From: Nocardia nova NBRC 15556 | Lineage (GTDB): Bacteria > Actinomycetota > Actinomycetes > Mycobacteriales > Mycobacteriaceae | DNA: 64,000 nt | NCBI RefSeq assembly: GCF_001613005.1 | Contig: NZ_BDBN01000005.1 | Span: 62,001 to 126,000, forward strand | Reading direction: 5' to 3' | In this document: one piece after another, positions 37,490-49,127 of the stretch | Layout of the letters: each line of letters begins with the position of its first letter | Numbering within the stretch: the stretch's first letter is position 1 | Notes under the pieces: generated by a model | The model's input: only the letters and a program-made list of their open reading frames with translations | Told to the model about the DNA's origin: nothing | The model's database searches: none | Position numbers and translations under genes: made by a program

Positions 37490-37909
37490 TCAGGCGAAGG
37501 TCAGCGAGCGCGGCGAGGTCAACCCCGAACCCTCCGGGGCGTGCGCCGGGTCCGAACCCAGCTCCACCGGACGGTTGCGGTCGTCGACGAACACCACCCG
37601 CGGCTGGTACTCGCGCAGCTCGGCCTCGTCCATCATGCCGTAGGCGATCAGGATGACGAGATCACCCGGATTCACCAGATGCGCTGCTGCGCCGTTGATT
37701 CCGATCACGCCCGAACCGCGCTCACCGGCGATCACATAGGTTTCCAGCCGGGCGCCGTTGTCGATGTCGACGATGCAGACCTGCTCACCCTCGAGCAGAT
37801 CGGCGGCGTCCATCAGATCCGGGTCCACGGTCACCGAACCCACATAGTGCAGATCGGCGTGAGTCACCGTGGCACGGTGGATCTTCGACTTCATCATGGT
37901 GCGCAACAT
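37490..37909 (-). CDS. panD: Aspartate 1-decarboxylase precursor
   Basis: A 139-residue pyruvoyl enzyme that makes beta-alanine. Self-cleavage occurs between Gly24 and Ser25 ([10 protein letters not shown]), giving the pyruvoyl group. The C-terminus after [11 protein letters not shown] is slightly longer than in M. tuberculosis. Start [16 protein letters not shown] agrees with the mycobacterial protein. Confidence 0.96.
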   Translation of the reverse strand: MLRTMMKSKIHRATVTHADLHYVGSVTVDPDLMDAADLLEGEQVCIVDIDNGARLETYVIAGERGSGVIGINGAAAHLVNPGDLVILIAYGMMDEAELREYQPRVVFVDDRNRPVELGSDPAHAPEGSGLTSPRSLTFA

Positions 37910-37923
37910 CGTGGTCGCCTTTC

Positions 37924-38949
37924 CTATGCGTCGGCCTGGGCAGGCTGGAAATCGGGGACAGCGTTGTGGCCGTCGGCGGGTGCGACGGGTCCGGAGGCGG
38001 CAGCCTGCGTAACCACGGAGGGCCCCGCGGACGCCGCATCGGACACCGCGGGAGGGACGGAAACGGGCACGTTGTCGATCAGGCGGGTGGCGCCGATGCG
38101 GGCGGCCACCAGCAGGCGAGCGTTCCCGCTGCTCGGAATGGGGCCCAGATCCGAACCACGCAACTCCAGATAGTCGACGTCGACACCGGTCGCACCGTCG
38201 AGCACCGAACGAGCCGCGGCCAGAACCGCGTCGGGCCCGCGCCCCGCCGCATGCCGGCCCGCGGCCAGCGCGGCGGACAGTGTGATCGCCAACTCGCGCT
38301 GCTGTTCGTCCAGGTAGCGGTTGCGCGAGGACAGCGCCAGGCCGTCGGACTCGCGCACCGTGGGCACCGCGACGATATCGACGTCGAAGTTCAGATCCCG
38401 GACCATCTGCCGGATCAACGTCAGCTGCTGATAGTCCTTCTCGCCGAAGAACGCCTCGTGCGGACGCACGATCTGCAGCAGTTTCGCCACCACCGTCAGC
38501 ATCCCGGCGAAATGGGTCGGGCGGCTGGCGCCCTCCAATTCGGCGCCGAGCGGTCCCGGATGGACCGAGGTGCGCGGGCCGTCCGGATACATCTGGGCGA
38601 CGCTCGGCGCGAACACCAGCGCCACGCCCTCCTCGCGCAGCAGCGCCACATCGCTGTCGAGGGTGCGCGGGTACTTGTCGAAGTCCTCGTTCTCACCGAA
38701 TTGCAGCGGGTTGACGAAGATCGACACCACCACAACCTGATTCGTGCGCTTGGCGCGGCGCACCAACTCCAGATGGCCCTCGTGCAAAGCACCCATCGTC
38801 GGCACCAGCGCGACCGTGCGACCGACCCCGCGCAGTGCGGAGGTCACCGCCGAAACACCGGCCGGCTCGTGGACGACCGTGAGCTCGCCCGGGCGATACA
38901 GCTTGCGCAGCTGCTCCGGGGTCAGCTTCTTCGCTCCCGAATTCGACAT
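37924..38949 (-). CDS. panC: Pantothenate synthetase
   Basis: A 341-residue enzyme that joins pantoate and beta-alanine with [21 protein letters not shown] contains the HxGH-like nucleotide site, [18 protein letters not shown] the pantoate site, and [10 protein letters not shown] and SSRNRYL the class I synthetase-like loops. The last 45 residues are a Pro/Ala/Ser-rich tail absent from the core family. The start overlaps the previous stop by one base. Confidence 0.95.
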   Translation of the reverse strand: MSNSGAKKLTPEQLRKLYRPGELTVVHEPAGVSAVTSALRGVGRTVALVPTMGALHEGHLELVRRAKRTNQVVVVSIFVNPLQFGENEDFDKYPRTLDSDVALLREEGVALVFAPSVAQMYPDGPRTSVHPGPLGAELEGASRPTHFAGMLTVVAKLLQIVRPHEAFFGEKDYQQLTLIRQMVRDLNFDVDIVAVPTVRESDGLALSSRNRYLDEQQRELAITLSAALAAGRHAAGRGPDAVLAAARSVLDGATGVDVDYLELRGSDLGPIPSSGNARLLVAARIGATRLIDNVPVSVPPAVSDAASAGPSVVTQAAASGPVAPADGHNAVPDFQPAQADA

Positions 38950-39932
38950 CAGTATCCCTCCAGCAGGCCGATCAGATCCGGATTCGTGCGGGCCAGCTGC
39001 GCCGTGCGCAGCGACATCGCGCGATAGCCGGCCGCCAGTTCCGGATCGGCCGCGGCCAGTGCCTCCAGGTGCGTCGAGACGGCGAGGGCGTCACCCCGCG
39101 CCACCGGACCGGTCAGCGCAGGCAGGCCGCGCCGCAGCGCGTTGTCCAGCGCCGCCGAGACCAGCGGCGCCAACATCCGCTCCGCCAATCCGTTGGGCTG
39201 GTCGTCGACTACCTGCTGCCCCAGCAGGCCCGGACCCTCCAGCGCCGCCCGCAACGCCGCGACCGCATCGACGATCAGGGTGACCAGATGATTACTGCCG
39301 TGCGCGAGAGCCGCGTGGTACAGCGCGCGATTCTCCTCCGGGACCCGCACCGGCTCGCCGCCCATCTCGATCACCAGCGACTGCGCGATGGCATAGCCGA
39401 TCTCGTCGGCCGCGGTGATGCCGAAACAGGCATTCGCCAGGCGGGCGGTGTCCTCGTCGTGGCCGGTGAAGGTCATCGCCGGATGGATCGCCAGCGGGCG
39501 GACATCGGTCAGCGGGGACAGGACGGCCACACCGTTGGCCCCCGAGGTATGCGCGACGATCGTTCCCGGACGGACCACCCGCGCCGCCGCCAAACCGGCC
39601 ACCAGACCGGGCAGTTCACTGTCCGGTACGGCCAGGATCAACAGTTCGCTGCGCGCCGCGATCTCCTCGGCCGGCAAGATCTGCGATTCCGGCAACCGCG
39701 TGTGCGCCCGATGCCGCGACGCATCGGAAATCGCCGACACCCCGAACACCACGTGCCCGGCCCGCTCCAGCGCGACACCCAGCGCCGAACCCACCCGGCC
39801 CGCCGACACGATGCCGACCGTCAGCCGGGCCGGCGCCGGATCACTGCCTGGTACAGCGGACGAGCCCGAGACCGCAGGCGCGGCGGGGCGCGACGAATCG
39901 GCCTCGTCGGGCCGCGAAAAATCGGAGGTCAC
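38949..39932 (-). CDS. Rossmann-like NAD(P)-binding protein with DUF2520 domain, Rv3603c-like
   Basis: A 327-residue putative oxidoreductase. After a disordered 35-residue start, [21 protein letters not shown] is a dinucleotide-binding fold; [14 protein letters not shown] and [13 protein letters not shown] follow, and the C-terminal helical part ([20 protein letters not shown]) is the DUF2520 domain. It resembles ketopantoate reductase-type enzymes and immediately precedes panC, so a pantoate-forming role is plausible, but this is inference. Start GTG 39932. Confidence 0.82.
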   Translation of the reverse strand: MTSDFSRPDEADSSRPAAPAVSGSSAVPGSDPAPARLTVGIVSAGRVGSALGVALERAGHVVFGVSAISDASRHRAHTRLPESQILPAEEIAARSELLILAVPDSELPGLVAGLAAARVVRPGTIVAHTSGANGVAVLSPLTDVRPLAIHPAMTFTGHDEDTARLANACFGITAADEIGYAIAQSLVIEMGGEPVRVPEENRALYHAALAHGSNHLVTLIVDAVAALRAALEGPGLLGQQVVDDQPNGLAERMLAPLVSAALDNALRRGLPALTGPVARGDALAVSTHLEALAAADPELAAGYRAMSLRTAQLARTNPDLIGLLEGY

Positions 39933-40055
39933 CGTTGTCCTCTCGGAAGGCGTTCCAGTCCCGCATGGCGGGTACCGGACGTTACGAGTCGAGAATAGGT
40001 AGTGACCGGGGGCGCTGCCAGAGGACCCGCGCGTGATATTTCCCTCAGTAGATTC

Positions 40056-40136
40056 GGCCTGCGCTTCGCTCCGGACCTTTGGCCTCCGCTTCGCTTCGGA
40101 TCTTTGGCTTCCGCTTCGCTTCGGCAGGGGTCTCGG
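40056..40136 (+). repeat. Three tandem copies of the dispersed GC-rich 25-bp repeat
   Basis: Units start at 40056, 40081 and 40106 with period 25: GGCCT(G/C)CGCTTCGCT followed by (C/T)CGGA(C/T)CTTT; the third diverges after its 19th base. It lies between two minus-strand genes and is related to 18259-18289 and 19596-19620. Confidence 0.7.
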
Positions 40137-40145
40137 CTGCCGCCC

Positions 40146-41129
40146 TTACGCGGCCTTGCGGGCGGGTTCGCTGCGGTAGCGGGAGGTGGGGCCGTGGATG
40201 CCCAGGAGGCGCCAGGCGACCTTGGCCACGGGGTTCATCAGGCCGCTGGTGGTGGCCAGTGCTCGGACGTCGCCGAAGATGTTGCGCATGGTGACCTGGG
40301 ATTCGGTGCTGCCCCAATAGGCCTCGCGCATCACCTCCGCGGGGATGTCGAACTTCTCCACGAACTCCTTGGGCGGAGTCATGATCATGTCGAGCATGAT
40401 CCGCATCGCGGTCGGGAAGAGCAGCGACAGCACGAACTTCGTGGCCGGATTCATGCCGGGCACGTTGCGGCGCAGATATTCGTGTGCGAACGAGATGTGG
40501 CGCGCCTCTTCCGCCACGTGGATCTGCATCACCCGCTGCACCATCGGATGCAGGTCGGTACCGGCGCGCAGCAGCGACTTCTGCAGGTGGTCGATGGGTT
40601 CCTCACCGCCGAGGATCATCGTGAAGAACAGTTCCGGGAAGTACTTCACGGCCGGCCAGATGATCATGGTCAGCTTGCGGTCGACGGTGCCCATGCCGAC
40701 CACATCCTCGCCGATGCGGTTGATCATCTCCTGGAACATCATCGTGTGGTTGCACTCTTCGGCCGCCTCGTGCGTCACGTAGCGGAATTCCGGATCACCG
40801 TTGGGCACCGACACCAGGTACTGCATCAGACCGCGGATCAGCAGTTGCTCGAAGTCCAGGCCGACCTTGGCGATACCGGCCTGGCGCCACATACCCATGG
40901 CGATTTTGCGTTCCACCGGCTGCGCCTTGTACCAGGGATGGCGTCCCAGCGGATCCTCGTCCGGCATGATCCAGCGGGTGTCGGTGGGATCGACCGCGAA
41001 TTCCGGTGAATCCCAATCGATGTCGACGTAGGGGTCGAAGTTCTTGTGCACCGACCCCTCGGACAGACCGCGCAGGATCTCGTGATACTCGGGATCGGCC
41101 GACGTGTTCTTTACGGCAGTGGACAGCAT
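40146..41129 (-). CDS. AurF-type non-heme diiron oxygenase
   Basis: A 327-residue protein of the p-aminobenzoate N-oxygenase AurF/diiron family (ferritin-like). The two EExxH motifs, EECNH at 124-128 and EEARH at 207-211, with His204 and nearby Glu residues, are well placed for two irons. It lacks a signal peptide. AurF oxidises an aryl amine; many actinobacterial homologues are uncharacterised. ATG 41129 follows AAGGAG. The KstR-like box at 41187-41200 suggests a role in sterol or lipid oxidation. It interrupts the pantothenate-folate gene block relative to M. tuberculosis. Confidence 0.83.
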   Translation of the reverse strand: MLSTAVKNTSADPEYHEILRGLSEGSVHKNFDPYVDIDWDSPEFAVDPTDTRWIMPDEDPLGRHPWYKAQPVERKIAMGMWRQAGIAKVGLDFEQLLIRGLMQYLVSVPNGDPEFRYVTHEAAEECNHTMMFQEMINRIGEDVVGMGTVDRKLTMIIWPAVKYFPELFFTMILGGEEPIDHLQKSLLRAGTDLHPMVQRVMQIHVAEEARHISFAHEYLRRNVPGMNPATKFVLSLLFPTAMRIMLDMIMTPPKEFVEKFDIPAEVMREAYWGSTESQVTMRNIFGDVRALATTSGLMNPVAKVAWRLLGIHGPTSRYRSEPARKAA

Positions 41130-41172
41130 CTTCGGTGTCTCCTTCGCAGTACTCTCCTGCGAAAGTTACCGA

Positions 41173-41178
41173 TACTTA
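41173..41178 (-). promoter_or_regulatory. Candidate -10 of the diiron oxygenase gene
   Basis: TAAGTA on the minus strand, eight bases downstream of the KstR-like box, so that a bound repressor would cover the -35 region. Confidence 0.4.
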
Positions 41179-41186
41179 GCGTCACA

Positions 41187-41200
41187 TGCAACCTGTTTCA
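41187..41200. promoter_or_regulatory. KstR-like operator before the diiron oxygenase
   Basis: TGCAACCTGTTTCA fits TnnAACnnGTTnnA at all eight fixed positions, 58 bases before the ATG. The flanking half-site bases are less like the palindrome at 764. Confidence 0.6.
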
Positions 41201-41218
41201 CAGGCGTGATCGCGGGCA

Positions 41219-42301
41219 TTACGAGCTGTTCTGCTCCGATCGCAGATTCGCCATGATCTCCGCGACGGTGAGTTTGCGCCCCGGCTGATCCTCGTCGGAA
41301 TCGGCGTGGCGACGACGGCGGGAACCGGCGGTACCCATGGTCGTCGTGGGCTGGACGGGAGCCAGCCGCGGCACCGAGGAACTCGGGCGCGAGTCGCCGG
41401 ACTCCGTGGTCGCCGGCTCGGAAGTACCGTTCGCCGACGCGGTGGCGGATTTCGCCGAGCTCGCCGAGGGATCGTCGATCTGCCGGTCGCCGGACGGGGC
41501 CGATCCGGACTCCGGCGACAGGAGCTCCGACGGCTGAGACTCCGGCAGCTGAGACTCCGACGATCCGGACTGCGCTTCCCCACCCTGGCGACCGCCGTTT
41601 CCGTCGCCGTTCACCGACGGTCCGGACGAAACCCCCTCCTCATCCAGCGCCTCCGCCGACACCACGGCGGTCTCGGCCGTCACCGGATCGTCGTACGGAC
41701 TGGCGAAGGCCGGGGGTTCGGGATGATCGGGATCGAAGACCGGCGAGACCACGTGCAGCGGCACGGCAGGTGCGCTCCACGCGTCCCAGGTGTCGGTTTC
41801 CTGCGAGCTACCGTTCGCCACGGTCGCGTGGGTGAGCTCCTGCACCCGCACGGCCTCGGCGCGCAGCGCCGGTCGGTCGACCAGTAGGTCGCCGTCGAAC
41901 AGCCGCTGCAGACTTTCGCGCAACACGGTCAGTTCGCTGCGCAGCGCGGCCAGTTCGGCGGCGTCCGCGCCGACCTCCCGGCGCACCCGCGATTCGACAC
42001 CGAGTTCGTATTCGCGGCGGGCGGTGATCTCGCGTTCGAGCTGCAACTCGTAGACCTTCTGCAGGTCACGAGCCTTGGCCTGATCGATCGCCGCATCCCG
42101 GCGATAGCGGGTCGCCGCCAGCGCGGCCACCGCGGCGGCCCACAGAGCCGCGACCAAACCGACCCGGACCAACTGCACATTGTTGCTGAAAATCAGAAAC
42201 ACACTGGCAATCAGACCGAGCAGAATTAATACGCCGACGACGATTTTTCCCGCGTTGTCCCGCTGTCGCGGGGAAGCACTGCTACGGGAGGGTGAAACCA
42301 T
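41219..42301 (-). CDS. Membrane-anchored protein with disordered tail, Rv3604c-like (DUF6779)
   Basis: A 360-residue protein with two N-terminal transmembrane helices (about 20-37 and 44-62), a charged coiled-coil (RDLQKVYELQLEREITARREYELGVESRVRREVG interrupted here) running to about residue 130, and a long Ser/Pro/Glu-rich disordered region. It ends in a short conserved block, GRKLTVAEIMANLRSEQ. Position before the DUF3180 gene and fol genes matches Rv3604c. Function unknown. ATG 42301 (MVSPSRSS) is chosen since the upstream in-frame extension lacks family similarity. Confidence 0.75.
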   Translation of the reverse strand: MVSPSRSSASPRQRDNAGKIVVGVLILLGLIASVFLIFSNNVQLVRVGLVAALWAAAVAALAATRYRRDAAIDQAKARDLQKVYELQLEREITARREYELGVESRVRREVGADAAELAALRSELTVLRESLQRLFDGDLLVDRPALRAEAVRVQELTHATVANGSSQETDTWDAWSAPAVPLHVVSPVFDPDHPEPPAFASPYDDPVTAETAVVSAEALDEEGVSSGPSVNGDGNGGRQGGEAQSGSSESQLPESQPSELLSPESGSAPSGDRQIDDPSASSAKSATASANGTSEPATTESGDSRPSSSVPRLAPVQPTTTMGTAGSRRRRHADSDEDQPGRKLTVAEIMANLRSEQNSS

Positions 42302-42371
42302 GTCCGCAAGGGTAGCTCGAATAGCGGATTCCGGCGCGCAGCCGGTCCGGAACTCCACTCGATTGCGTTAG

Positions 42372-42851
42372 CTATGAGGTAGCCGGTTCGTCTGGTGGCT
42401 CATGTGGCGCGCGGCAGCAATACTCCAGCCACAGCGCGGCGGCGACCAGCACCACACCGGCGATCAAACCCACGATGGCGCCGGGGGTGTCCGAGGCGGC
42501 CGCGCGGATATCCGACCGCTGCGGCAGCACCCAGATCAAAAAGCCCAGCCACACGCCGGCCGCCAGGGACCCCACCTGCGCCGAAGCCTTCGCCAGCGCC
42601 ACCGCGCGGGCCGCGGTGATCGGATGCAACTGTTTCGGCCCGTCACCGATGCGGTGATCGCCGACGCGGGCGCGAATCACGAACGCCAGCACCGCTTCCA
42701 CGGCGGCCACCGGATACAGCGAGGCGGCCGCGATCACCGTGATCGGCGGAAAGCTCGAATAGGCCCACCGAGTCGCCACCCACGCCACCGCGGCGGCGAT
42801 CACGACATTGGCGAGCAGATCCAGAATTTTGGTCGGCCTCATGACGTTCAT
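42372..42851 (-). CDS. DUF3180 membrane protein, Rv3605c-like
   Basis: A 159-residue protein with four predicted transmembrane helices. The motif LTAARAVALAKASAQVGSL-type stretch (here ITAARAVALAKASAQVGSLA) is typical of DUF3180. It follows folK with 13 bases between them and is probably in the folate operon, as in mycobacteria. Function unknown. Confidence 0.85.
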   Translation of the reverse strand: MNVMRPTKILDLLANVVIAAAVAWVATRWAYSSFPPITVIAAASLYPVAAVEAVLAFVIRARVGDHRIGDGPKQLHPITAARAVALAKASAQVGSLAAGVWLGFLIWVLPQRSDIRAAASDTPGAIVGLIAGVVLVAAALWLEYCCRAPHEPPDEPATS

Positions 42852-42864
42852 GACCAGCCGCCGT

Positions 42865-43401
42865 TCATCGTTGCGCCGCGGACAGCGACAGGTCGGTGAG
42901 CCGGACGCCGTCGATCTCGTCCGGATCGAGCTCGGCGAGCAGTTCCCGAATCGGCCGGGTCCGGCCGAGCACCTCCAGCGTCGCGTCGGGTTCGACTTCG
43001 GCCCACGGAATCAGGACGAACGCGCGATTGTGCGCCTGCGGATGCGGCAGTGTCAGTTCCGGGTCCGCACTGGTCACCGGATGCAGCCCCGCGGGGCCAC
43101 GCTCCGCGCACCAGATCACGTCGACATCCAGAGTCCGTGCGCCCCAGCGGATCTCGCGGACACGCCCGGACCGCCGTTCCAACCGCTGTCCGCGTTCGAG
43201 CCAATCGCGCGGGACCAGCTCCGAATCCTCGACCACCACAACGGCATTGAGGTAGTCCTCCTGCGGCACTCCACCCCACGGAGCGGTCGAGTACACCGAC
43301 GAGACGGCGACCAGCTGCGGCGTCAGCGCCTCCACCACACTGCGGAGATGGGCGAGCCGATCCCCCAGATTCGACCCGATCGACAGCACCGCACGGCTCA
43401 T
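42865..43401 (-). CDS. folK: 2-amino-4-hydroxy-6-hydroxymethyldihydropteridine pyrophosphokinase
   Basis: A 178-residue HPPK that transfers pyrophosphate from ATP to the pterin before FolP. Markers are [18 protein letters not shown], the loop [32 protein letters not shown] with Mg-binding Asp residues, and [15 protein letters not shown]. Overlaps folB by four bases. Confidence 0.95.
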   Translation of the reverse strand: MSRAVLSIGSNLGDRLAHLRSVVEALTPQLVAVSSVYSTAPWGGVPQEDYLNAVVVVEDSELVPRDWLERGQRLERRSGRVREIRWGARTLDVDVIWCAERGPAGLHPVTSADPELTLPHPQAHNRAFVLIPWAEVEPDATLEVLGRTRPIRELLAELDPDEIDGVRLTDLSLSAAQR

Positions 43402-43790
43402 CCGGCCACCTCCGGGGTCGGCGGTAATCCTCGCCGCCTGGTGGCCACCACGCGGACATCGGCGAAGGTGTGCGGAATCGGCGCCGAGGGCTTGTGCACG
43501 ACCACCTCCGCCGCGGTGACGCGCTCGTCGCGCATCACATCATCGGCGATCTCGGCGACGACGGTCTCGATGAGATTGCGCGGCGGGCCGGAGACGATCG
43601 CGACCGCGCGTTGCGCCAGCTCGCCGTAGTCGACGGTGGCCGACAGCTCATCGGTCGCGGCCGCCTTCGCGAAATCCAGCCACAGGGTGATGTCGACCAG
43701 GAATTCCTGGCCGTCGCGGCGCTCGAAATCGAAGCAGCCGTGGTGACCGTAGGCGCGCAGACCGCGCAGCTCGATGCGATCGGTACTCAC
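43398..43790 (-). CDS. folB: Dihydroneopterin aldolase
   Basis: A 130-residue enzyme that releases glycolaldehyde from dihydroneopterin. [20 protein letters not shown] is the family N-terminus with the active-site Tyr/His region, [13 protein letters not shown] follows, and [12 protein letters not shown] holds a pterin-binding Glu. The conserved Lys is in [17 protein letters not shown] 43790 overlaps the folP stop (GTGA). Confidence 0.93.
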   Translation of the reverse strand: MSTDRIELRGLRAYGHHGCFDFERRDGQEFLVDITLWLDFAKAAATDELSATVDYGELAQRAVAIVSGPPRNLIETVVAEIADDVMRDERVTAAEVVVHKPSAPIPHTFADVRVVATRRRGLPPTPEVAG

Positions 43791-44686
43791 TCGCTCCCCT
43801 GATTGTGTGAACCGGCTTCGGCGGCTCGCCGCCCCGCAGATTCGGCGGCTCGCCGCCAGGCATCCGCGACGGCGATGGCGTCGAGCGACGACCGCACATC
43901 GTGCACTCGCACGCCCCATGCGCCGTGCTGAGCGGCCAGGGCGGAGATGGTGGCGGTGGCGACCTCACGCCCGTCGGGCGGGCGCGGTCCGGACTCGTCG
44001 GCCAGCAGCGAACCCAGGAAACGCTTGCGGGAGGCGCCGACCAGAATCGGCAACCCCTGGGCCGTCAGTTCCGGCAGTGCGCCCAGCAGGGCCCAGTTGT
44101 GCTCGGCGTTCTTGGCGAAGCCGAGGCCGGGGTCCAGTACCAGCCGGCTCGGATGCACACCGGCCGCCATAGCCAGATCCACCTGGGACGAGAGTTCGGC
44201 CAGCACCTCGCACACGACGTCGTCGTAGTGATCGGCGGGGCCGATGTGGCGATGATCGGCATTCGCCCGCCAGTGCATCAGAATCCACGGGATCTCGGCG
44301 GCGGCAACGACTTTCACCATCTCGGCATCCGCGCGACCACCGGATACGTCGTTGACCACGCTCACTCCGGCGTCGATCGCGGCGGCCGCGACACTGGCCC
44401 GCATGGTGTCCACACTGGTCGGCACGCCGGCTTCCACCAGACCGCGAATCACCGGGACCACCCGCTGGGCCTCGGTCTCCGGATCGATGCGAACGGCGCC
44501 CGGGCGGGTGGACTCACCGCCCACATCGATGATGTCGGCGCCCGCCTGGTACAGCCGCACCCCGTGGGCGACCGCGACAGCCGGATCGAGGTAGCGGCCA
44601 CCGTCGGAGAAGGAGTCGCTGGTGACGTTCACCACGCCCATCACCACGCACGAGCGCCCGTCCCGGGGAGTGATCAATGCGCTCAT
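43787..44686 (-). CDS. folP: Dihydropteroate synthase
   Basis: A 299-residue enzyme that joins p-aminobenzoate to the pterin and is the sulfonamide target. [15 protein letters not shown] and [16 protein letters not shown] are the two signatures; [17 protein letters not shown] and [11 protein letters not shown] follow. The C-terminus repeats RRAAE(S/A)AG, encoded by a 24-base near-duplication (43817-43860). It overlaps folB and lies 10 bases after folE. Confidence 0.95.
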   Translation of the reverse strand: MSALITPRDGRSCVVMGVVNVTSDSFSDGGRYLDPAVAVAHGVRLYQAGADIIDVGGESTRPGAVRIDPETEAQRVVPVIRGLVEAGVPTSVDTMRASVAAAAIDAGVSVVNDVSGGRADAEMVKVVAAAEIPWILMHWRANADHRHIGPADHYDDVVCEVLAELSSQVDLAMAAGVHPSRLVLDPGLGFAKNAEHNWALLGALPELTAQGLPILVGASRKRFLGSLLADESGPRPPDGREVATATISALAAQHGAWGVRVHDVRSSLDAIAVADAWRRAAESAGRRAAEAGSHNQGSE

Positions 44687-44696
44687 GGGCGATCGC

Positions 44697-45368
44697 TCAT
44701 TTGCGCAGGATCAGGTCGAGAGCCTCGGCGCGCGAGGACGCGTTGGTCTGCAGCAGGCCGCGGACCGCGGACGTGGTGGTGCTCGCGCCCGGCTTGCGGA
44801 TGCCGCGCATCGCCATGCACAGATGCTCGGCCTCCACCACCACGATGGCGCCCCGCGGATCCAGCTTCCGCATGACCGCATCGGCGATCTGGCTGGTCAG
44901 CCGCTCCTGGACCTGCGGCCGCTTGGCGTACAGGTCGACCAGGCGGGCCAGTTTGGACAGACCGGTGACCCGGCCCTGCGGGCCCGGAATATATCCGACG
45001 TGGGCGACCCCGTGGAAGGACACCAGGTGATGTTCGCAGGTCGAGTACATCGGGATGTCGCGCACCAGCACCAATTCCTGATGCCCTTCGTCGAAGGTGG
45101 TGTTCAGCACCGAATCAGGTTCCACATACAGGCCCGCGAACATCTCGCGATAGGCGCGCGCGACCCGGGCGGGAGTATCGATCAGCCCGGGGCGGTCGGG
45201 GTCCTCCCCGACCGCGACCAGTAGTTCACGTACCGCGGCCTCGGCCCGCTTCTGGTCGAAGGGCCGACCGGTACCCAGCGCGATCAGGGCCGGTTCCTCC
45301 GCAACCACGGCGGCACCCGCGCCCGACGCCGAATCGGACCCGGCGGGAGCGCTGTTGTTGGCCGACAT
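44697..45368 (-). CDS. folE: GTP cyclohydrolase I
   Basis: A 223-residue enzyme that starts folate synthesis from GTP. Zinc ligands are in [13 protein letters not shown] (Cys, His) and [12 protein letters not shown] (Cys). A 30-residue Ala/Ser-rich lead precedes the core. ATG 45368 follows GGAGGTG; an in-frame start at 45386 is less likely. First gene of the folE-folP-folB-folK run, after ftsH. Confidence 0.95.
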   Translation of the reverse strand: MSANNSAPAGSDSASGAGAAVVAEEPALIALGTGRPFDQKRAEAAVRELLVAVGEDPDRPGLIDTPARVARAYREMFAGLYVEPDSVLNTTFDEGHQELVLVRDIPMYSTCEHHLVSFHGVAHVGYIPGPQGRVTGLSKLARLVDLYAKRPQVQERLTSQIADAVMRKLDPRGAIVVVEAEHLCMAMRGIRKPGASTTTSAVRGLLQTNASSRAEALDLILRK

Positions 45369-45443
45369 ACGAGGACACCTCCACAATCACGTAAATCAAC
45401 GCGCCGACAGCGCGGTTCGACCGTCGAGCCTAATCGCAGCCGG

Positions 45444-47852
<2,409 letters not shown>

Positions 47853-48163
47853 AGAGCGTCGGCCGGCGGGCCAGTCCTTTCCGGTGTTTCCGGTGTATGC
47901 CTACTATGCGTCGGGCGGGGCCGTATCCATACCGGCACCGACCGGGTCGGGCAGAACGGATGCGGACAAGCCACGTTACCGCGTACGGTCTACTCGATAC
48001 ATCGCGCAGTTCGGCAGCTGATGCAGTTCAACAGGTAAACGGTCGGAGAACGCTGGTGGTTCCCGGCCTATCGGGCGATCACCTCACGGTGTCCGTCCAA
48101 GTGGTCCCAATCATGGCATGCACGACCTATTGTGAGCGACAACACAGGACGAACGCAGGGGGT
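47853..48163. other. Divergent intergenic region ftsH / 48164 gene (311 bp)
   Basis: It should carry the promoters of ftsH and of the gene at 48164. Short open stretches occur but none has family similarity or a good ribosome site. I could not identify an operator or a convincing promoter pair. Confidence 0.5.
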
Positions 48164-49087
48164 ATGGACATAGTCGAGCTACGGACACCCACAGCGATAC
48201 TGCGCCACGGCGGCGGGCGACTCCAGGTTCTGCGGCCGGGCACCGATGGCGAGCGGGTGCTCGACGTACCGGTGTCGGACCTGCTCAAGGTCCGGCTGAA
48301 CCGGCGCGCCGACGACGCCGTCGTGATCGAGATCTATCTGCGTTATCCGAGTCCGGTCCTCACCGGCGTCCCGGCCGACCGCACCCCGCTCCCGGTGCTG
48401 ATCGCCGAACACGACGTACCGGCCGCGACCGTGATCGTGGAGCGGATCAACTCCCAGATCCTGTCCACCCAGCGCATCGATATGTCGGCCCCCGATCTGG
48501 TGCCTCCCGCGCCGGTCTGGGGCAAGACCGGGCCGACCCGGGCCGACGTGGACCGCGCGGTCCGGCGGATGGCGCCGCGGCGCGAGACCCGCGCGGCCGC
48601 CGGAGCGCTGCACACGATGGTCACACCTGAGGAATTCATGTTGGAGACGGCGATGGTCACCGCGGTCCCGCCGGCCGGACGGGGGCGCGGGCTGATGGCC
48701 GTCACCACCGACCGGGTGCTGCTGCTCTCGATCGGATCCACTCCCCGCTACGCGCACGAGATGCCGGTTTCCGCGCTGATCTCGGCCGAGGTCGGCAAGG
48801 GTTCGGGCGACGAGCCGGGTGGTGATTACGGCATCGACCTCACCGACGGCAACCGGACGCTGAGTTTTCTGGGGACCGACCGGGCCGATACCGATCGGAT
48901 CGTCGGCGCGGTGAATTTCGCGATTCAGCGCGAGTCCGCCGACGGCGCCGTAGCGCCGCCGGACCCCGGTGTGGCACAGCTGTATTCGGAGTGGGAACTG
49001 CTGGTCGAGCGTCATTCACTGGCGATGGTCGACGATGCGCAGTTCCAGCGCTACGGCCGCGGGATCCTGCGCTCGCTCCCCGACTGA
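48164..49087 (+). CDS. Unrecognised cytosolic protein with PH-like C-terminal part
   Basis: A 307-residue protein that I do not recognise. It has no signal peptide or membrane segment. The first 110 residues are beta-rich with frequent Pro (RYPSPVLTGVPADRTPLPVLIAEHD); residues 150-250 (LMAVTTDRVLLLSIGSTPRYAHEMPVSALISAEVG, interrupted here) read like a bacterial PH/GRAM fold, which often binds membranes or peptides. Its last 40 residues are helical. ATG 48164 follows a GCAGGGGG ribosome site. It diverges from ftsH and converges with the DUF1266 gene. Confidence 0.6.
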   Translation: MDIVELRTPTAILRHGGGRLQVLRPGTDGERVLDVPVSDLLKVRLNRRADDAVVIEIYLRYPSPVLTGVPADRTPLPVLIAEHDVPAATVIVERINSQILSTQRIDMSAPDLVPPAPVWGKTGPTRADVDRAVRRMAPRRETRAAAGALHTMVTPEEFMLETAMVTAVPPAGRGRGLMAVTTDRVLLLSIGSTPRYAHEMPVSALISAEVGKGSGDEPGGDYGIDLTDGNRTLSFLGTDRADTDRIVGAVNFAIQRESADGAVAPPDPGVAQLYSEWELLVERHSLAMVDDAQFQRYGRGILRSLPD

Positions 49088-49093
49088 GACGCG

Positions 49094-49127
49094 CTACTCG
49101 CCTTGGAGTGCTACTCCCCTTGGAGTG
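49094..49127. repeat. 17-bp tandem duplication at a stop codon
   Basis: CTACTCGCCTTGGAGTG (49094-49110) is followed directly by CTACTCCCCTTGGAGTG (49111-49127), one base different. The second copy encodes the last residues and stop of the DUF1266 gene; each can form a small hairpin (ACTCC-AAGG-GGAGT). Confidence 0.75.
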
